61,776 nt of DNA, taken from CAZSHX01 sp964606895. GTDB taxonomy: Bacteria; Bacteroidota; Ignavibacteria; Kapaibacteriales; UBA2268. The position numbers and the translations under genes are program-made. The stretch lies in assembly GCA_964606895.1 (NCBI GenBank), contig CAZSHX010000019.1:1-61776 (forward strand). Direction: 5' to 3'. Positions 20,396-28,312 of this stretch are shown here, piece by piece. The notes below the pieces were generated by a model. It had not been told where the DNA came from. It saw only the letters and a program-made list of their open reading frames with translations, and searched no databases. Each line of letters begins with the position of its first letter. Within the stretch, counting starts at the first letter, position 1.

Positions 20396-21292
20396 ATGAT
20401 ACTTAAATCACTCGACGTATTTATTGACATCGCAAAGCAGAAGCAACTAAAAAAAGTTGTTGTTGCTTCCGCTGAAGATGAACCTGTGCTAATCGCAGTT
20501 TCTGAAGCCAGAAAAGCAGGCATTATCGAGCCTATTTTAGTAGGGAATGTTAATAAAATTTTAGAGATAGCAAAAAACGTTAATTTGGATTTTAAAGACG
20601 TAGAAATCATTGACGAACCCGATCCTGCTACTGCTTCGAAAAAAGCAGTAAGAATCATCAGAGACGGAAAAGGTCATATTTTGATGAAGGGTCTTGTCGG
20701 TTCTGCTGATTTTTTAAGAGCCGTACTCGACAAAGAGAATGGATTAAGAAAAGGTGAATTACTGAGTCACATCGGATTCTTTGACCCGAAAGCTTATCAT
20801 AAACTAATTGCTGTTACCGATGCGGCACAAAATATTAATCCTACCTTTGAAGAGAAAGTTGGTATCCTGAAGAATTCTATTGATTTATATCATCATCTTG
20901 GTGTTGAAAATCCCAAAATAGCTATCGTCGCCGCTGTTGAAACTGTAAATCCCAAAATGGAAACTACCGTTCATGCCGCAATGCTGACTCAGATGTGCAG
21001 AAGAGGTCAATTCAAAGGATGTATCATAGATGGTCCACTGGCTTTTGACAATACTGTTTCAAAGGAAGCGGCAGAGCATAAAGGAATAGTTAGCGATGTT
21101 GCAGGTGATGCTGATTTGGTATTTACTCCAAATATCGAAGTGGCTAATGTTCTATACAAGTGCATAACCAATTTTGGCGGGGCAACAGTTGCCGCTGTAA
21201 TTCTTGGAGCTTTGGTTCCAATTGTTCTGACTTCAAGAGCAGATTCAGAAAAAAGCAAGCTCTCGTCATTAGCACTTGCCGCTTGCTATTAA
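20396..21292 (+). CDS. ptb: Phosphate butyryltransferase
   Basis: 298 residues, the usual length of Ptb. Motifs MKGLVGSADFLRAVLDKENG and LRKGELLSHIGFF, VAAVETVNPKM, GCIIDGPLAFDNTVS and FTPNIEVANVLYK are those of phosphotransbutyrylases. It converts butyryl-CoA, and in many relatives branched-chain acyl-CoA, to the acyl-phosphate. It starts 30 bp after the lyase gene and is followed by buk, its usual partner. Confidence 0.93.
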   Translation: MILKSLDVFIDIAKQKQLKKVVVASAEDEPVLIAVSEARKAGIIEPILVGNVNKILEIAKNVNLDFKDVEIIDEPDPATASKKAVRIIRDGKGHILMKGLVGSADFLRAVLDKENGLRKGELLSHIGFFDPKAYHKLIAVTDAAQNINPTFEEKVGILKNSIDLYHHLGVENPKIAIVAAVETVNPKMETTVHAAMLTQMCRRGQFKGCIIDGPLAFDNTVSKEAAEHKGIVSDVAGDADLVFTPNIEVANVLYKCITNFGGATVAAVILGALVPIVLTSRADSEKSKLSSLALAACY

Positions 21293-21319
21293 GCTTTTTT
21301 TTACTAAATTTTGAAATTC

Positions 21320-22390
21320 ATGAAATTATTAGCTATTAATCCGGGGTCAACATCTACGAAAATTGCTGTTTACGAAGATGTTAAACCTCTAATTTCACAA
21401 ACATTAAGACATAGTTCCGAAGAATTGGCACCATATCCGAGAATTATTGACCAGTATGATTTCAGAAAAAATATCATACTTCAGTTTTTAGCTTCTCAAA
21501 ATATTCCTGTTAATTCTCTGGACGTGATTGTTGGACGCGGAGGTTTGGTAAAACCTATTCCGGGAGGAGTTTACAGAGTTAACGACATCATGATTGATGA
21601 TTTGAAGAAAGAAATCATGGGTGAACATGCATCAAATATTGGTGGTATTTTAGCCTATGAGATTGCAAAAGAAATTGGGCATGGCACTCCTTCATTCATT
21701 GTTGACCCGGTTGTTGTTGACGAAATGGAACCGCTCGCAAGGTATTCGGGATTACCTGAACTCCCAAGAGTAAGTATTTTTCATGCTTTGAATCAGAAAG
21801 CTGTTGCAAGGAGACATTCCAGAGAAGTTGAACAGAAATATGAAGAGTTAAGCTTAATTGTTGTCCATCTCGGTGGTGGTGTTTCCGTCGGAGTTCACAA
21901 GAACGGCAAAGTTATTGATGTCAACAATGCTCTCGACGGTGAAGGACCATATTCTCCGGAACGTTCGGGTACATTGCCTGTGGGTGCTTTGGCAAAAATG
22001 TGTTTTTCAGGAAGATATCAGCTCGCCGACATCCGAAAGAAAATTACGGGGAAAGGTGGTTTGGTTGCTTATCTGAACACTAACACAGCTACTGACATCG
22101 AAGAAAGAATCAGTACAGGCGACAATATTGCTAAAGAAATCTATGAAGGAATGGCTTACCAAATCGCTAAAGAAGTAGGTTCTTGTGCTACTGTTCTTTT
22201 CGGCAAGGTTGATGCGATTCTTATTACCGGGGGGCTTGCATATTCCGATATGGTTGTCGGATGGCTGAAAGAACGTTGCGAATTTTTGGCACCTGTTTAT
22301 GTCTATCCGGGTGAAGACGAAATGTGTTCCCTTGCGGAAAGTGTTTACTATGCCCTAATGGGTGAGCAGGAAATCAAAGAATACGTATAA
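21320..22390 (+). CDS. buk: Butyrate kinase
   Basis: 356 residues. ATG at 21320 gives the family's N-terminus MKLLAINPGSTSTKIAVYE; the TTG at 21311 would add only three residues. Further motifs are VGRGGLVKPIPGGVYRVN, IVDPVVVDEMEPLARYSGLP, IVVHLGGGVSVGVHKNGKVI and GKVDAILITGGLAYS. It makes ATP from butyryl- or branched-chain acyl-phosphate. It is the last gene of the operon, followed by a strong terminator. Confidence 0.95.
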   Translation: MKLLAINPGSTSTKIAVYEDVKPLISQTLRHSSEELAPYPRIIDQYDFRKNIILQFLASQNIPVNSLDVIVGRGGLVKPIPGGVYRVNDIMIDDLKKEIMGEHASNIGGILAYEIAKEIGHGTPSFIVDPVVVDEMEPLARYSGLPELPRVSIFHALNQKAVARRHSREVEQKYEELSLIVVHLGGGVSVGVHKNGKVIDVNNALDGEGPYSPERSGTLPVGALAKMCFSGRYQLADIRKKITGKGGLVAYLNTNTATDIEERISTGDNIAKEIYEGMAYQIAKEVGSCATVLFGKVDAILITGGLAYSDMVVGWLKERCEFLAPVYVYPGEDEMCSLAESVYYALMGEQEIKEYV

Positions 22391-22407
22391 ATATTTCAAC
22401 TACCATT

Positions 22408-22456
22408 AAAAGACCGAAAGAAATGATTTTTGTCATCTTTCGGTCTTTTCTTTTTT
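22408..22456 (+). terminator. Intrinsic terminator of the ackA-buk operon
   Basis: A perfect 14-bp inverted repeat (22408-22421 and 22436-22449, core GACCGAAAGA/TCTTTCGGTC) is followed by TTCTTTTTT. It lies 18 bp after the buk stop. Confidence 0.92.
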
Positions 22457-22466
22457 ATATATTTCG

Positions 22467-22474
22467 TAATTTTG
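22467..22474 (+). promoter_or_regulatory. Putative -7 element of uvrB
   Basis: TAATTTTG followed by TA, 29 bp before the uvrB ATG and just after the upstream terminator. No -33 TTG at the expected spacing. Confidence 0.42.
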
Positions 22475-22503
22475 TAAGATTACATTTAATCTAAAATAAA
22501 CTT

Positions 22504-24528
22504 ATGAATAAATTTGAATTAATATCATCATACAAGCCGGCAGGAGATCAGAATCGTGCCATAGCCGAGCTCACGGAGGCAATAAACCGCGGCGACAAAT
22601 ACCAAACTTTGCTTGGAGTTACAGGTTCAGGAAAAACATTTACTATCTCAAATGTAATTCAGAATGTCCAGAAACCAACTCTTGTAATCTCTCCGAATAA
22701 AACACTTGCGGCACAGCTATATAGTGAGTTTCGGGGATTTTTCCCTAATAACTGTGTTGAATATTTTATTTCATACTATGATTACTATCAGCCTGAAGCA
22801 TATCTACCAACAACAGATACTTACATCGAAAAAGACTTTTCAATTAACGATGAGATAGACCGCCTTCGGTTAAAAGCAACCAGTGCACTTGTTGAAGGCA
22901 GAAGAGACGTGATTGTTGTTGCGTCGGTAAGCTGTATATATAGTATTGGCAAAAAAGAAGATTTCCTTTCGCTCCTCTACCCTATTCATACCGGAATGAA
23001 AATTTCACGTCAGAAATTACTTTATAAGCTGACTGATATGTTCTATTCGAGAAATGATATAGATTTTGCTCGGGGAAGATTTAGAGTTCGGGGCGACGTG
23101 GTTGATATTATGCCTGCTTATGAAACTGAAACTGCATTGAGGGTTGAATTTTTTGGAGACGTAATTGAAAAAATCAGTTTTATACATTCGTTGACGGGCA
23201 AATCCATTGAGAATCTTCAGCAGATAACTCTCTTTCCAGCCAAATTATTTGTTACAACCGAAGAGCATCTTACAAGAGCCATGACAGCTATTAAAGATGA
23301 ATTGTATGACCGATTGAAAGATTTGCGGGCAGAGAATAAACTTGTGGAAGCTCAAAGACTGGAACAAAGAACTATTTACGATTTGGAAATGATGAAGGAA
23401 GTAGGATATTGCTCGGGAATCGAAAATTATTCCATGCATCTTTCGGGCAGAACATGGGGAGAAACACCCGAAACACTTATTCATTATTTCCCGGATGATT
23501 TCTTATTGATGATTGACGAAAGCCATGTTACAGCATCACAAGTCAGAGCTATGTATAATGGAGACCGTTCAAGGAAACAGAATCTTGTGGATTTCGGTTT
23601 CAGATTGCCCTCTGCTCTCGAAAACAGACCTTTGAAATTTGATGAATTTGAATCAATCACAAATCAGGTGATTTTTGTTAGTGCAACTCCCGGAGCTTAT
23701 GAACTTGAGAAGTGCGAAGGAGTTGTGGTTGAGCAAGTAATCCGCCCGACTGGATTATTAGACCCGGAAATCAGCGTAAGACCGGTTAAAAATCAGATAG
23801 ATGACCTGATGCATGAAATCAGAAAGAGAACGACGAAGGGCGAAAGGGTACTTGTAACGACATTAACCAAAAGAATGTCGGAAGATTTGACAGACTATCT
23901 TCAAAATCTGCAAATCAAGGTTGCATACATACATTCAGATATTGATTCTCTTGCCCGCGTGGATATAATTAGGAATTTGCGATTGGGAAAATTTGATGTT
24001 TTGGTTGGAGTGAACCTTTTACGTGAGGGATTGGATTTGCCGGAGGTTTCACTTGTTGCAATACTTGATGCCGACAAGGAAGGATTTCTCAGAAGCGAAC
24101 GTTCGCTATTGCAAATAGCAGGAAGAACGGCAAGAAATGTTGAAGGGCTAGTAATTCTTTATGCAGACAGGACTACGCGTTCGATGCAGTTTTTAATAGA
24201 TGAGACTAACAGAAGAAGAAAAATTCAGGGAGAATACAATATCGAGCATGATATTGACCCGATTACAGTCTATAAATCCATAGAAGAAATTTTAAGTTCG
24301 ACATCAGTTGCCGACATTCAATCCGACCGACTTCAAAGAATTGATAATTTTGAAACCAAAAAATTGCGGAAAGCCGCAGAACCACTTGTTAAATACCTTA
24401 CTCCCGAACAAAGAAAAGAACTTATCGTGCAAATGTTCATCGAGATGAAAAATGCGGCAAGAGATCTTGATTTTGAAAGAGCCGCTGAACTTCGCGATGA
24501 GATTAAAAGACTTGAAATAGCCGGATGA
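22504..24528 (+). CDS. uvrB: UvrABC excinuclease subunit B
   Basis: 674 residues, full length. Walker A GVTGSGKT (about 39-46), the YYDYYQPEAYLP start of the damage-binding beta-hairpin, DESHVT (motif II), GVNLLREGLDLPEVSLVAIL and QIAGRTARN (helicase motifs V and VI), and a C-terminal UVR motif (ERAAELRDEIKRLE) that contacts UvrC. It verifies DNA damage after UvrA loading in nucleotide excision repair. It is monocistronic, with its own promoter element. A 20-bp AT-only palindrome lies just past the stop (24538-24557). Confidence 0.97.
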   Translation: MNKFELISSYKPAGDQNRAIAELTEAINRGDKYQTLLGVTGSGKTFTISNVIQNVQKPTLVISPNKTLAAQLYSEFRGFFPNNCVEYFISYYDYYQPEAYLPTTDTYIEKDFSINDEIDRLRLKATSALVEGRRDVIVVASVSCIYSIGKKEDFLSLLYPIHTGMKISRQKLLYKLTDMFYSRNDIDFARGRFRVRGDVVDIMPAYETETALRVEFFGDVIEKISFIHSLTGKSIENLQQITLFPAKLFVTTEEHLTRAMTAIKDELYDRLKDLRAENKLVEAQRLEQRTIYDLEMMKEVGYCSGIENYSMHLSGRTWGETPETLIHYFPDDFLLMIDESHVTASQVRAMYNGDRSRKQNLVDFGFRLPSALENRPLKFDEFESITNQVIFVSATPGAYELEKCEGVVVEQVIRPTGLLDPEISVRPVKNQIDDLMHEIRKRTTKGERVLVTTLTKRMSEDLTDYLQNLQIKVAYIHSDIDSLARVDIIRNLRLGKFDVLVGVNLLREGLDLPEVSLVAILDADKEGFLRSERSLLQIAGRTARNVEGLVILYADRTTRSMQFLIDETNRRRKIQGEYNIEHDIDPITVYKSIEEILSSTSVADIQSDRLQRIDNFETKKLRKAAEPLVKYLTPEQRKELIVQMFIEMKNAARDLDFERAAELRDEIKRLEIAG

Positions 24529-24629
24529 TGTTAATCGAATATTTTTATAAAAATATTTATCATATAGACTGACATATTAACGTCATTAAGTTTTAACGAT
24601 ATTTAAAAACAAAATTTAAGTAAAGAGAT

Positions 24630-25487
24630 ATGAAACTTGGAAAATTTCAAATAGATGTTGTAGAAACAGGAGTCTTTTCTTTGGATGGAGGCTCGATGTT
24701 CGGAGTTGTACCAAAATCGCTTTGGTCTAAAGCCTACCACCCCGGAGACGAATTGAACAGAATTCCTCTTTCCGCCAGACCAATGCTTGTTAGGTGGGAC
24801 GATAGGATAGTTTTGATTGATAGTGGCAACGGAACTAAAATGAGCGATAAACTTGCAGGAATTTATGGCATTGACCGTGAAATATCCTCACTTGATTTTG
24901 CTTTGAAATCATTCAATGTGAAACCTGAAGATGTAACCGATGTTATTTTTACTCATCTTCATTTTGACCATTCAGGGGGTGCCACCAAATATATTGCCAG
25001 CAAATCAGTACCCGTTTTCCCGAATGCAAATCATTATGTCCAGCAAGAACATTTAAAATGGGCTCAGAATCCAACCGAAAAAGACAGAGCATCTTTTCTA
25101 AAAGATGATTATTTGCCTCTACTTTCAGATGGACTTTTAAAAACTATAGACGGCGAAGGAGAACTTTTCCCCGGAATATCGGTTATGCCATTTTTCGGAC
25201 ATACTCATGCCATGCAGACAGTGAAAATATATGATGAAGGTCAAACCTTACTTTTTTGTGCAGACTTTTGTGCAACTTCTGCACATATTCCCGTTCCTTA
25301 TGTAATGGGTTATGACAATCAACCTTTAGTCGCTATCGAAGAAAAGAAAAAGGTTTTGCCTCAGGCTTACGAAGAAAAATGGATTCTTTGCTTCGAGCAT
25401 GATATCAATGTTCAAGCCGCGACAATTTCTTCAAACGAAAAAGGCTTTTCGATAGGTGAAAAAAAGATAATCACTCAACTTCCGTAA
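24630..25487 (+). CDS. Metallo-beta-lactamase-fold hydrolase (AHL-lactonase-like)
   Basis: 285 residues without a signal peptide. The zinc-binding HxHxDH is at 109-114 (THLHFDHSGG). A further ligand is His in FFGHTHAMQ, then Asp in FCADFCATSAH and a C-terminal His in CFEHD. The long N-terminal strand region and YHPGDELNRIPLSARPMLVR are common to the AHL-lactonase/MBL class found in many bacteria. The substrate is unknown; a lactone or other ester is likely. It lies 102 bp after uvrB and 17 bp before the gingipain-like gene, so it may share a transcript with the latter. Confidence 0.8.
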   Translation: MKLGKFQIDVVETGVFSLDGGSMFGVVPKSLWSKAYHPGDELNRIPLSARPMLVRWDDRIVLIDSGNGTKMSDKLAGIYGIDREISSLDFALKSFNVKPEDVTDVIFTHLHFDHSGGATKYIASKSVPVFPNANHYVQQEHLKWAQNPTEKDRASFLKDDYLPLLSDGLLKTIDGEGELFPGISVMPFFGHTHAMQTVKIYDEGQTLLFCADFCATSAHIPVPYVMGYDNQPLVAIEEKKKVLPQAYEEKWILCFEHDINVQAATISSNEKGFSIGEKKIITQLP

Positions 25488-25504
25488 AATAATAGCAATC
25501 CAGT

Positions 25505-27577
25505 ATGGTTAATTTGATTAGTAAGTTAGGGATAAAAAAACTCAGAATAGTATATTTCCTGCAATTAGTATTTTTAGTATTATTTGCCTTTGACTTTATG
25601 ATAGCTCAGAATACTAAAGACCTTTCAGTCCAAATCAGAGTGAAAAATATTGATACACCCAATAAACAAATTCAACTTACATGGGATAAGGACTCTTTAG
25701 CTTCGAAATACACGATTCTAAAAAAACTTAAAGATGAAACAATATGGAAGAACATCGGAAAGATGAATATGGATTCCACTTTCTTTGTGGATTATGATGT
25801 TGAACATGGAAAAGGATATGAATATTTTATAAAAAAAAGTGATACTTTATATAGTGGTTATGGGTACGTTTATGCCGGAACTGAACTTCCAACCGTAGAT
25901 TACCGCGGTGAACTTTTATTGTTAGTTGATAATTCATTATCCGACACATTAAAAAGTGAATTCGAAAGATTTGAAATTGACCTTGCCGGTGATGGTTGGG
26001 TAGTAAAGAAGATTTATATCCCAAGGACCGAGAAATTCAATAGTGAATCGGTTACAAAAATAAAGAAACTGATTTTTAATGAATATAGGAATTCAGGCGG
26101 TGAACTCAAATCACTCATATTATTTGGAAGAATTGCCGTCCCATATTCAGGGAATTATGCTTTCGACGGGCACATCCCCAATCATTTTGGAGCTTGGGCA
26201 TGTGATGTTTATTATGGAGTGTTTGATGATGACTGGACGGATCAAACATGTAATAATAACCGTGCTGATAGAACGGATAACTGGAATTTGCCTTTTGATG
26301 GGAAATTTGACCAATCAGTAATTTATTCTTCGTGCAAGCTTCAAATTGGCAGAATTGATTTCTATAATCTTCCAAACTTCAAAGAATCTGAAATAGAACT
26401 CTATAGGCGTTATTTAAATAAAAATCACGACTTCAGGAACAGAAATAAGTTATACCCTCAAAAAGCATTAATTGACGATGGATTTGGAACAAGTTTCGGA
26501 ACTCCTTATGCTACAAATGCTTGGATGTGTTTTTCTGCTCTCGTTGGTCCTGACAGTATTGAAAAAGGAAGTTATGTTCCAAGTCTTGAAAAATCTTCCT
26601 ATATATGGTCATACGGCTGCAATCAGGGTTCTTACAATTCCATGCTTTCGACTCTCTATACTGATCAACTTGCAAAACTTAACATTAACGGTGTATTTGC
26701 AATGTATCTTGGTTCTTATTTAGGTGATTTCGATTCGGAAGATAACCTGATGAGAGCCGCAATTGCCTCTAATCCTTCGATTATTGTTTGTTTCTGGGGT
26801 GGCCGACCATTCTGGTTTCTGCATCAAATGGGACTCGGAGAAACAATAGGGTACCAAACAAAACTAACCCAGAATAATGATGTTGTTTATGAATCTTCCA
26901 GCACAGACGGTTCTAAAGGTATTCAGATTGCCCTCATGGGAGATCCGACCTTACGAATGCACGTTGTTGCTCCTATCACAAATTTCGAATTATCTAAATC
27001 TGAAATAATTCAATCTGATAGAAGAATTTTACAGTTTAATTGGAAAGAACCCAATGATGAGTTCTTAGGTTTTAATATTTACCGATCAGAAGGATTTGGT
27101 AAGAGATTCTATAAGCTTAACAATTCAACTTTAACAACAACAAACTACTCGGATACAATCCCTGCAAATAAAAAAGCTGTTTACATGGTTAGAACATTGA
27201 AATTGCAACAAACTCCTACCGGAAGTTATTATAATCAAAGTCAGGGCACTTTTATAAATTCAGATGGTACAATCGGTGTCAATGAAGAACTTGCTTCCGT
27301 TTTTTCGGTTTCTCCCAATCCTGCTAATGAATTTCTTAATATAAGTCTGAACCAATCTTTAGGTTTGAACTGCAATATTAAAATTCTTGATTTGACTGGT
27401 AGAGTTGTAAAGACTTTCAAGAACAATTATATGGATAGGAATACTGAATTAATTACATGGGATTTGACTAATGATTATGGAGGAAAAGTCAATAACGGCA
27501 TTTATTTCATATCTGTATTCAATGGTTTTGATGCTAAGTTACAAAAATGCTATATACTTAGAGATACTAAATTTTAA
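25505..27577 (+). CDS. Gingipain-like (peptidase C25-type) protein with T9SS sorting domain
   Basis: 690 residues. A signal anchor/peptide lies at about 15-37 (IVYFLQLVFLVLFAFDFMIA). A fibronectin-like segment follows (40-120), then a caspase/gingipain-like fold (about 135-500) with SLILFGRIAVPYSG, a conserved His in FDGHIPNHFG, and IWSYGCNQGSYNSM as the candidate catalytic Cys region, ending in ALMGDPTLRMH, a phrase typical of C25 proteins. A second fibronectin-like domain and a type A sorting domain (FSVSPNPANEFLNISLN ... NGIYFISVFNG) end the protein. It should be secreted by T9SS to the cell surface. Peptidase activity is plausible but unproven, because the His-Cys pair was assigned by eye. 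Confidence 0.7.
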   Translation: MVNLISKLGIKKLRIVYFLQLVFLVLFAFDFMIAQNTKDLSVQIRVKNIDTPNKQIQLTWDKDSLASKYTILKKLKDETIWKNIGKMNMDSTFFVDYDVEHGKGYEYFIKKSDTLYSGYGYVYAGTELPTVDYRGELLLLVDNSLSDTLKSEFERFEIDLAGDGWVVKKIYIPRTEKFNSESVTKIKKLIFNEYRNSGGELKSLILFGRIAVPYSGNYAFDGHIPNHFGAWACDVYYGVFDDDWTDQTCNNNRADRTDNWNLPFDGKFDQSVIYSSCKLQIGRIDFYNLPNFKESEIELYRRYLNKNHDFRNRNKLYPQKALIDDGFGTSFGTPYATNAWMCFSALVGPDSIEKGSYVPSLEKSSYIWSYGCNQGSYNSMLSTLYTDQLAKLNINGVFAMYLGSYLGDFDSEDNLMRAAIASNPSIIVCFWGGRPFWFLHQMGLGETIGYQTKLTQNNDVVYESSSTDGSKGIQIALMGDPTLRMHVVAPITNFELSKSEIIQSDRRILQFNWKEPNDEFLGFNIYRSEGFGKRFYKLNNSTLTTTNYSDTIPANKKAVYMVRTLKLQQTPTGSYYNQSQGTFINSDGTIGVNEELASVFSVSPNPANEFLNISLNQSLGLNCNIKILDLTGRVVKTFKNNYMDRNTELITWDLTNDYGGKVNNGIYFISVFNGFDAKLQKCYILRDTKF

Positions 27578-27580
27578 AAA

Positions 27581-28312
27581 ATGAATACAATTTTTAATAC
27601 ATTCAGCGATTTTGATATTTGCCCGATTTGCAGCAAAGGAATGATCGAATCCTTAGTAACATTTGAATTAGAATGTTTTTATTGCCAACAGCAATCTTTT
27701 TCAACTATAAAATGTTCAAACGGACATTACATTTGCGATTTATGCATAGGAACAACTGCCAAACATATTATTATTACTCATTGCAAAAAATCAAATTCTA
27801 TCGACCTATTCTTGTTAGCTAATGATTTGATGAAACATCCGAATTTTCCTATTAGTGGTTCCGAACACCATTTACTTATTCCTGCAGTACTTTTGACAGC
27901 TTATGCAAATAGTATCCAAGACGATGTTTTGAAAGAGCAATTAATTTATGAAGCCGAAATAAGAACTTTTGATTTATTCCTTCAGAATTGTTGTCATTAC
28001 GGTTCCTGTGTAGGTGGTATATCGGTTGGAATTTTTTTTAAAATTCTTTCTGATTTAAAGTTGCTCAATCCCGATGATTTTAAAATATGTAATAATATCA
28101 CAGCCCAAACGCTTATAGCTATAGCTGATAACAGTCCTTCAATCTGCTGTAAAAGATGTGTTTTCATTTCATTGGAAAAAGCTGTGGATTCCTTAAGAGA
28201 AAGTTTGAACATTTCTCTGCTGACTAAACAAAAGACTGTCTGTACTTTCCATAATGAAGTAAAAAGCTGCAACCAAGAGGAATGTCAGTTCTATCCGAAC
28301 CAGACTTATTAA
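27581..28312 (+). CDS. Cys-rich DUF5714-like protein
   Basis: 243 residues, cytoplasmic, with many Cys. The N-terminus has two zinc-ribbon-like pairs (CPICSKG, CFYCQQQ) and CSNGHYICDLC. The middle holds SEHHLLIPAVLLTAY and CCHYGSCVGGISVGIFF, phrases I associate with the DUF5714 family. The C-terminus has CCKRC and CTFHNEVKSCNQEECQFYP. It may bind metal or an Fe-S cluster; the function is unknown. It starts 3 bp after the gingipain-like gene, and its stop overlaps the stop of the convergent priA gene. Confidence 0.6.
   Translation: MNTIFNTFSDFDICPICSKGMIESLVTFELECFYCQQQSFSTIKCSNGHYICDLCIGTTAKHIIITHCKKSNSIDLFLLANDLMKHPNFPISGSEHHLLIPAVLLTAYANSIQDDVLKEQLIYEAEIRTFDLFLQNCCHYGSCVGGISVGIFFKILSDLKLLNPDDFKICNNITAQTLIAIADNSPSICCKRCVFISLEKAVDSLRESLNISLLTKQKTVCTFHNEVKSCNQEECQFYPNQTY

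Noticed and set aside
21311..21319. TTG start for butyrate kinase
   Set aside because: ATG at 21320 gives exactly the family N-terminus (MKLLAINPGSTS).
24538..24557. 20-bp AT-only palindrome after uvrB
   Set aside because: It is perfect but contains only A and T, which is likely by chance in this composition and too weak for a terminator.
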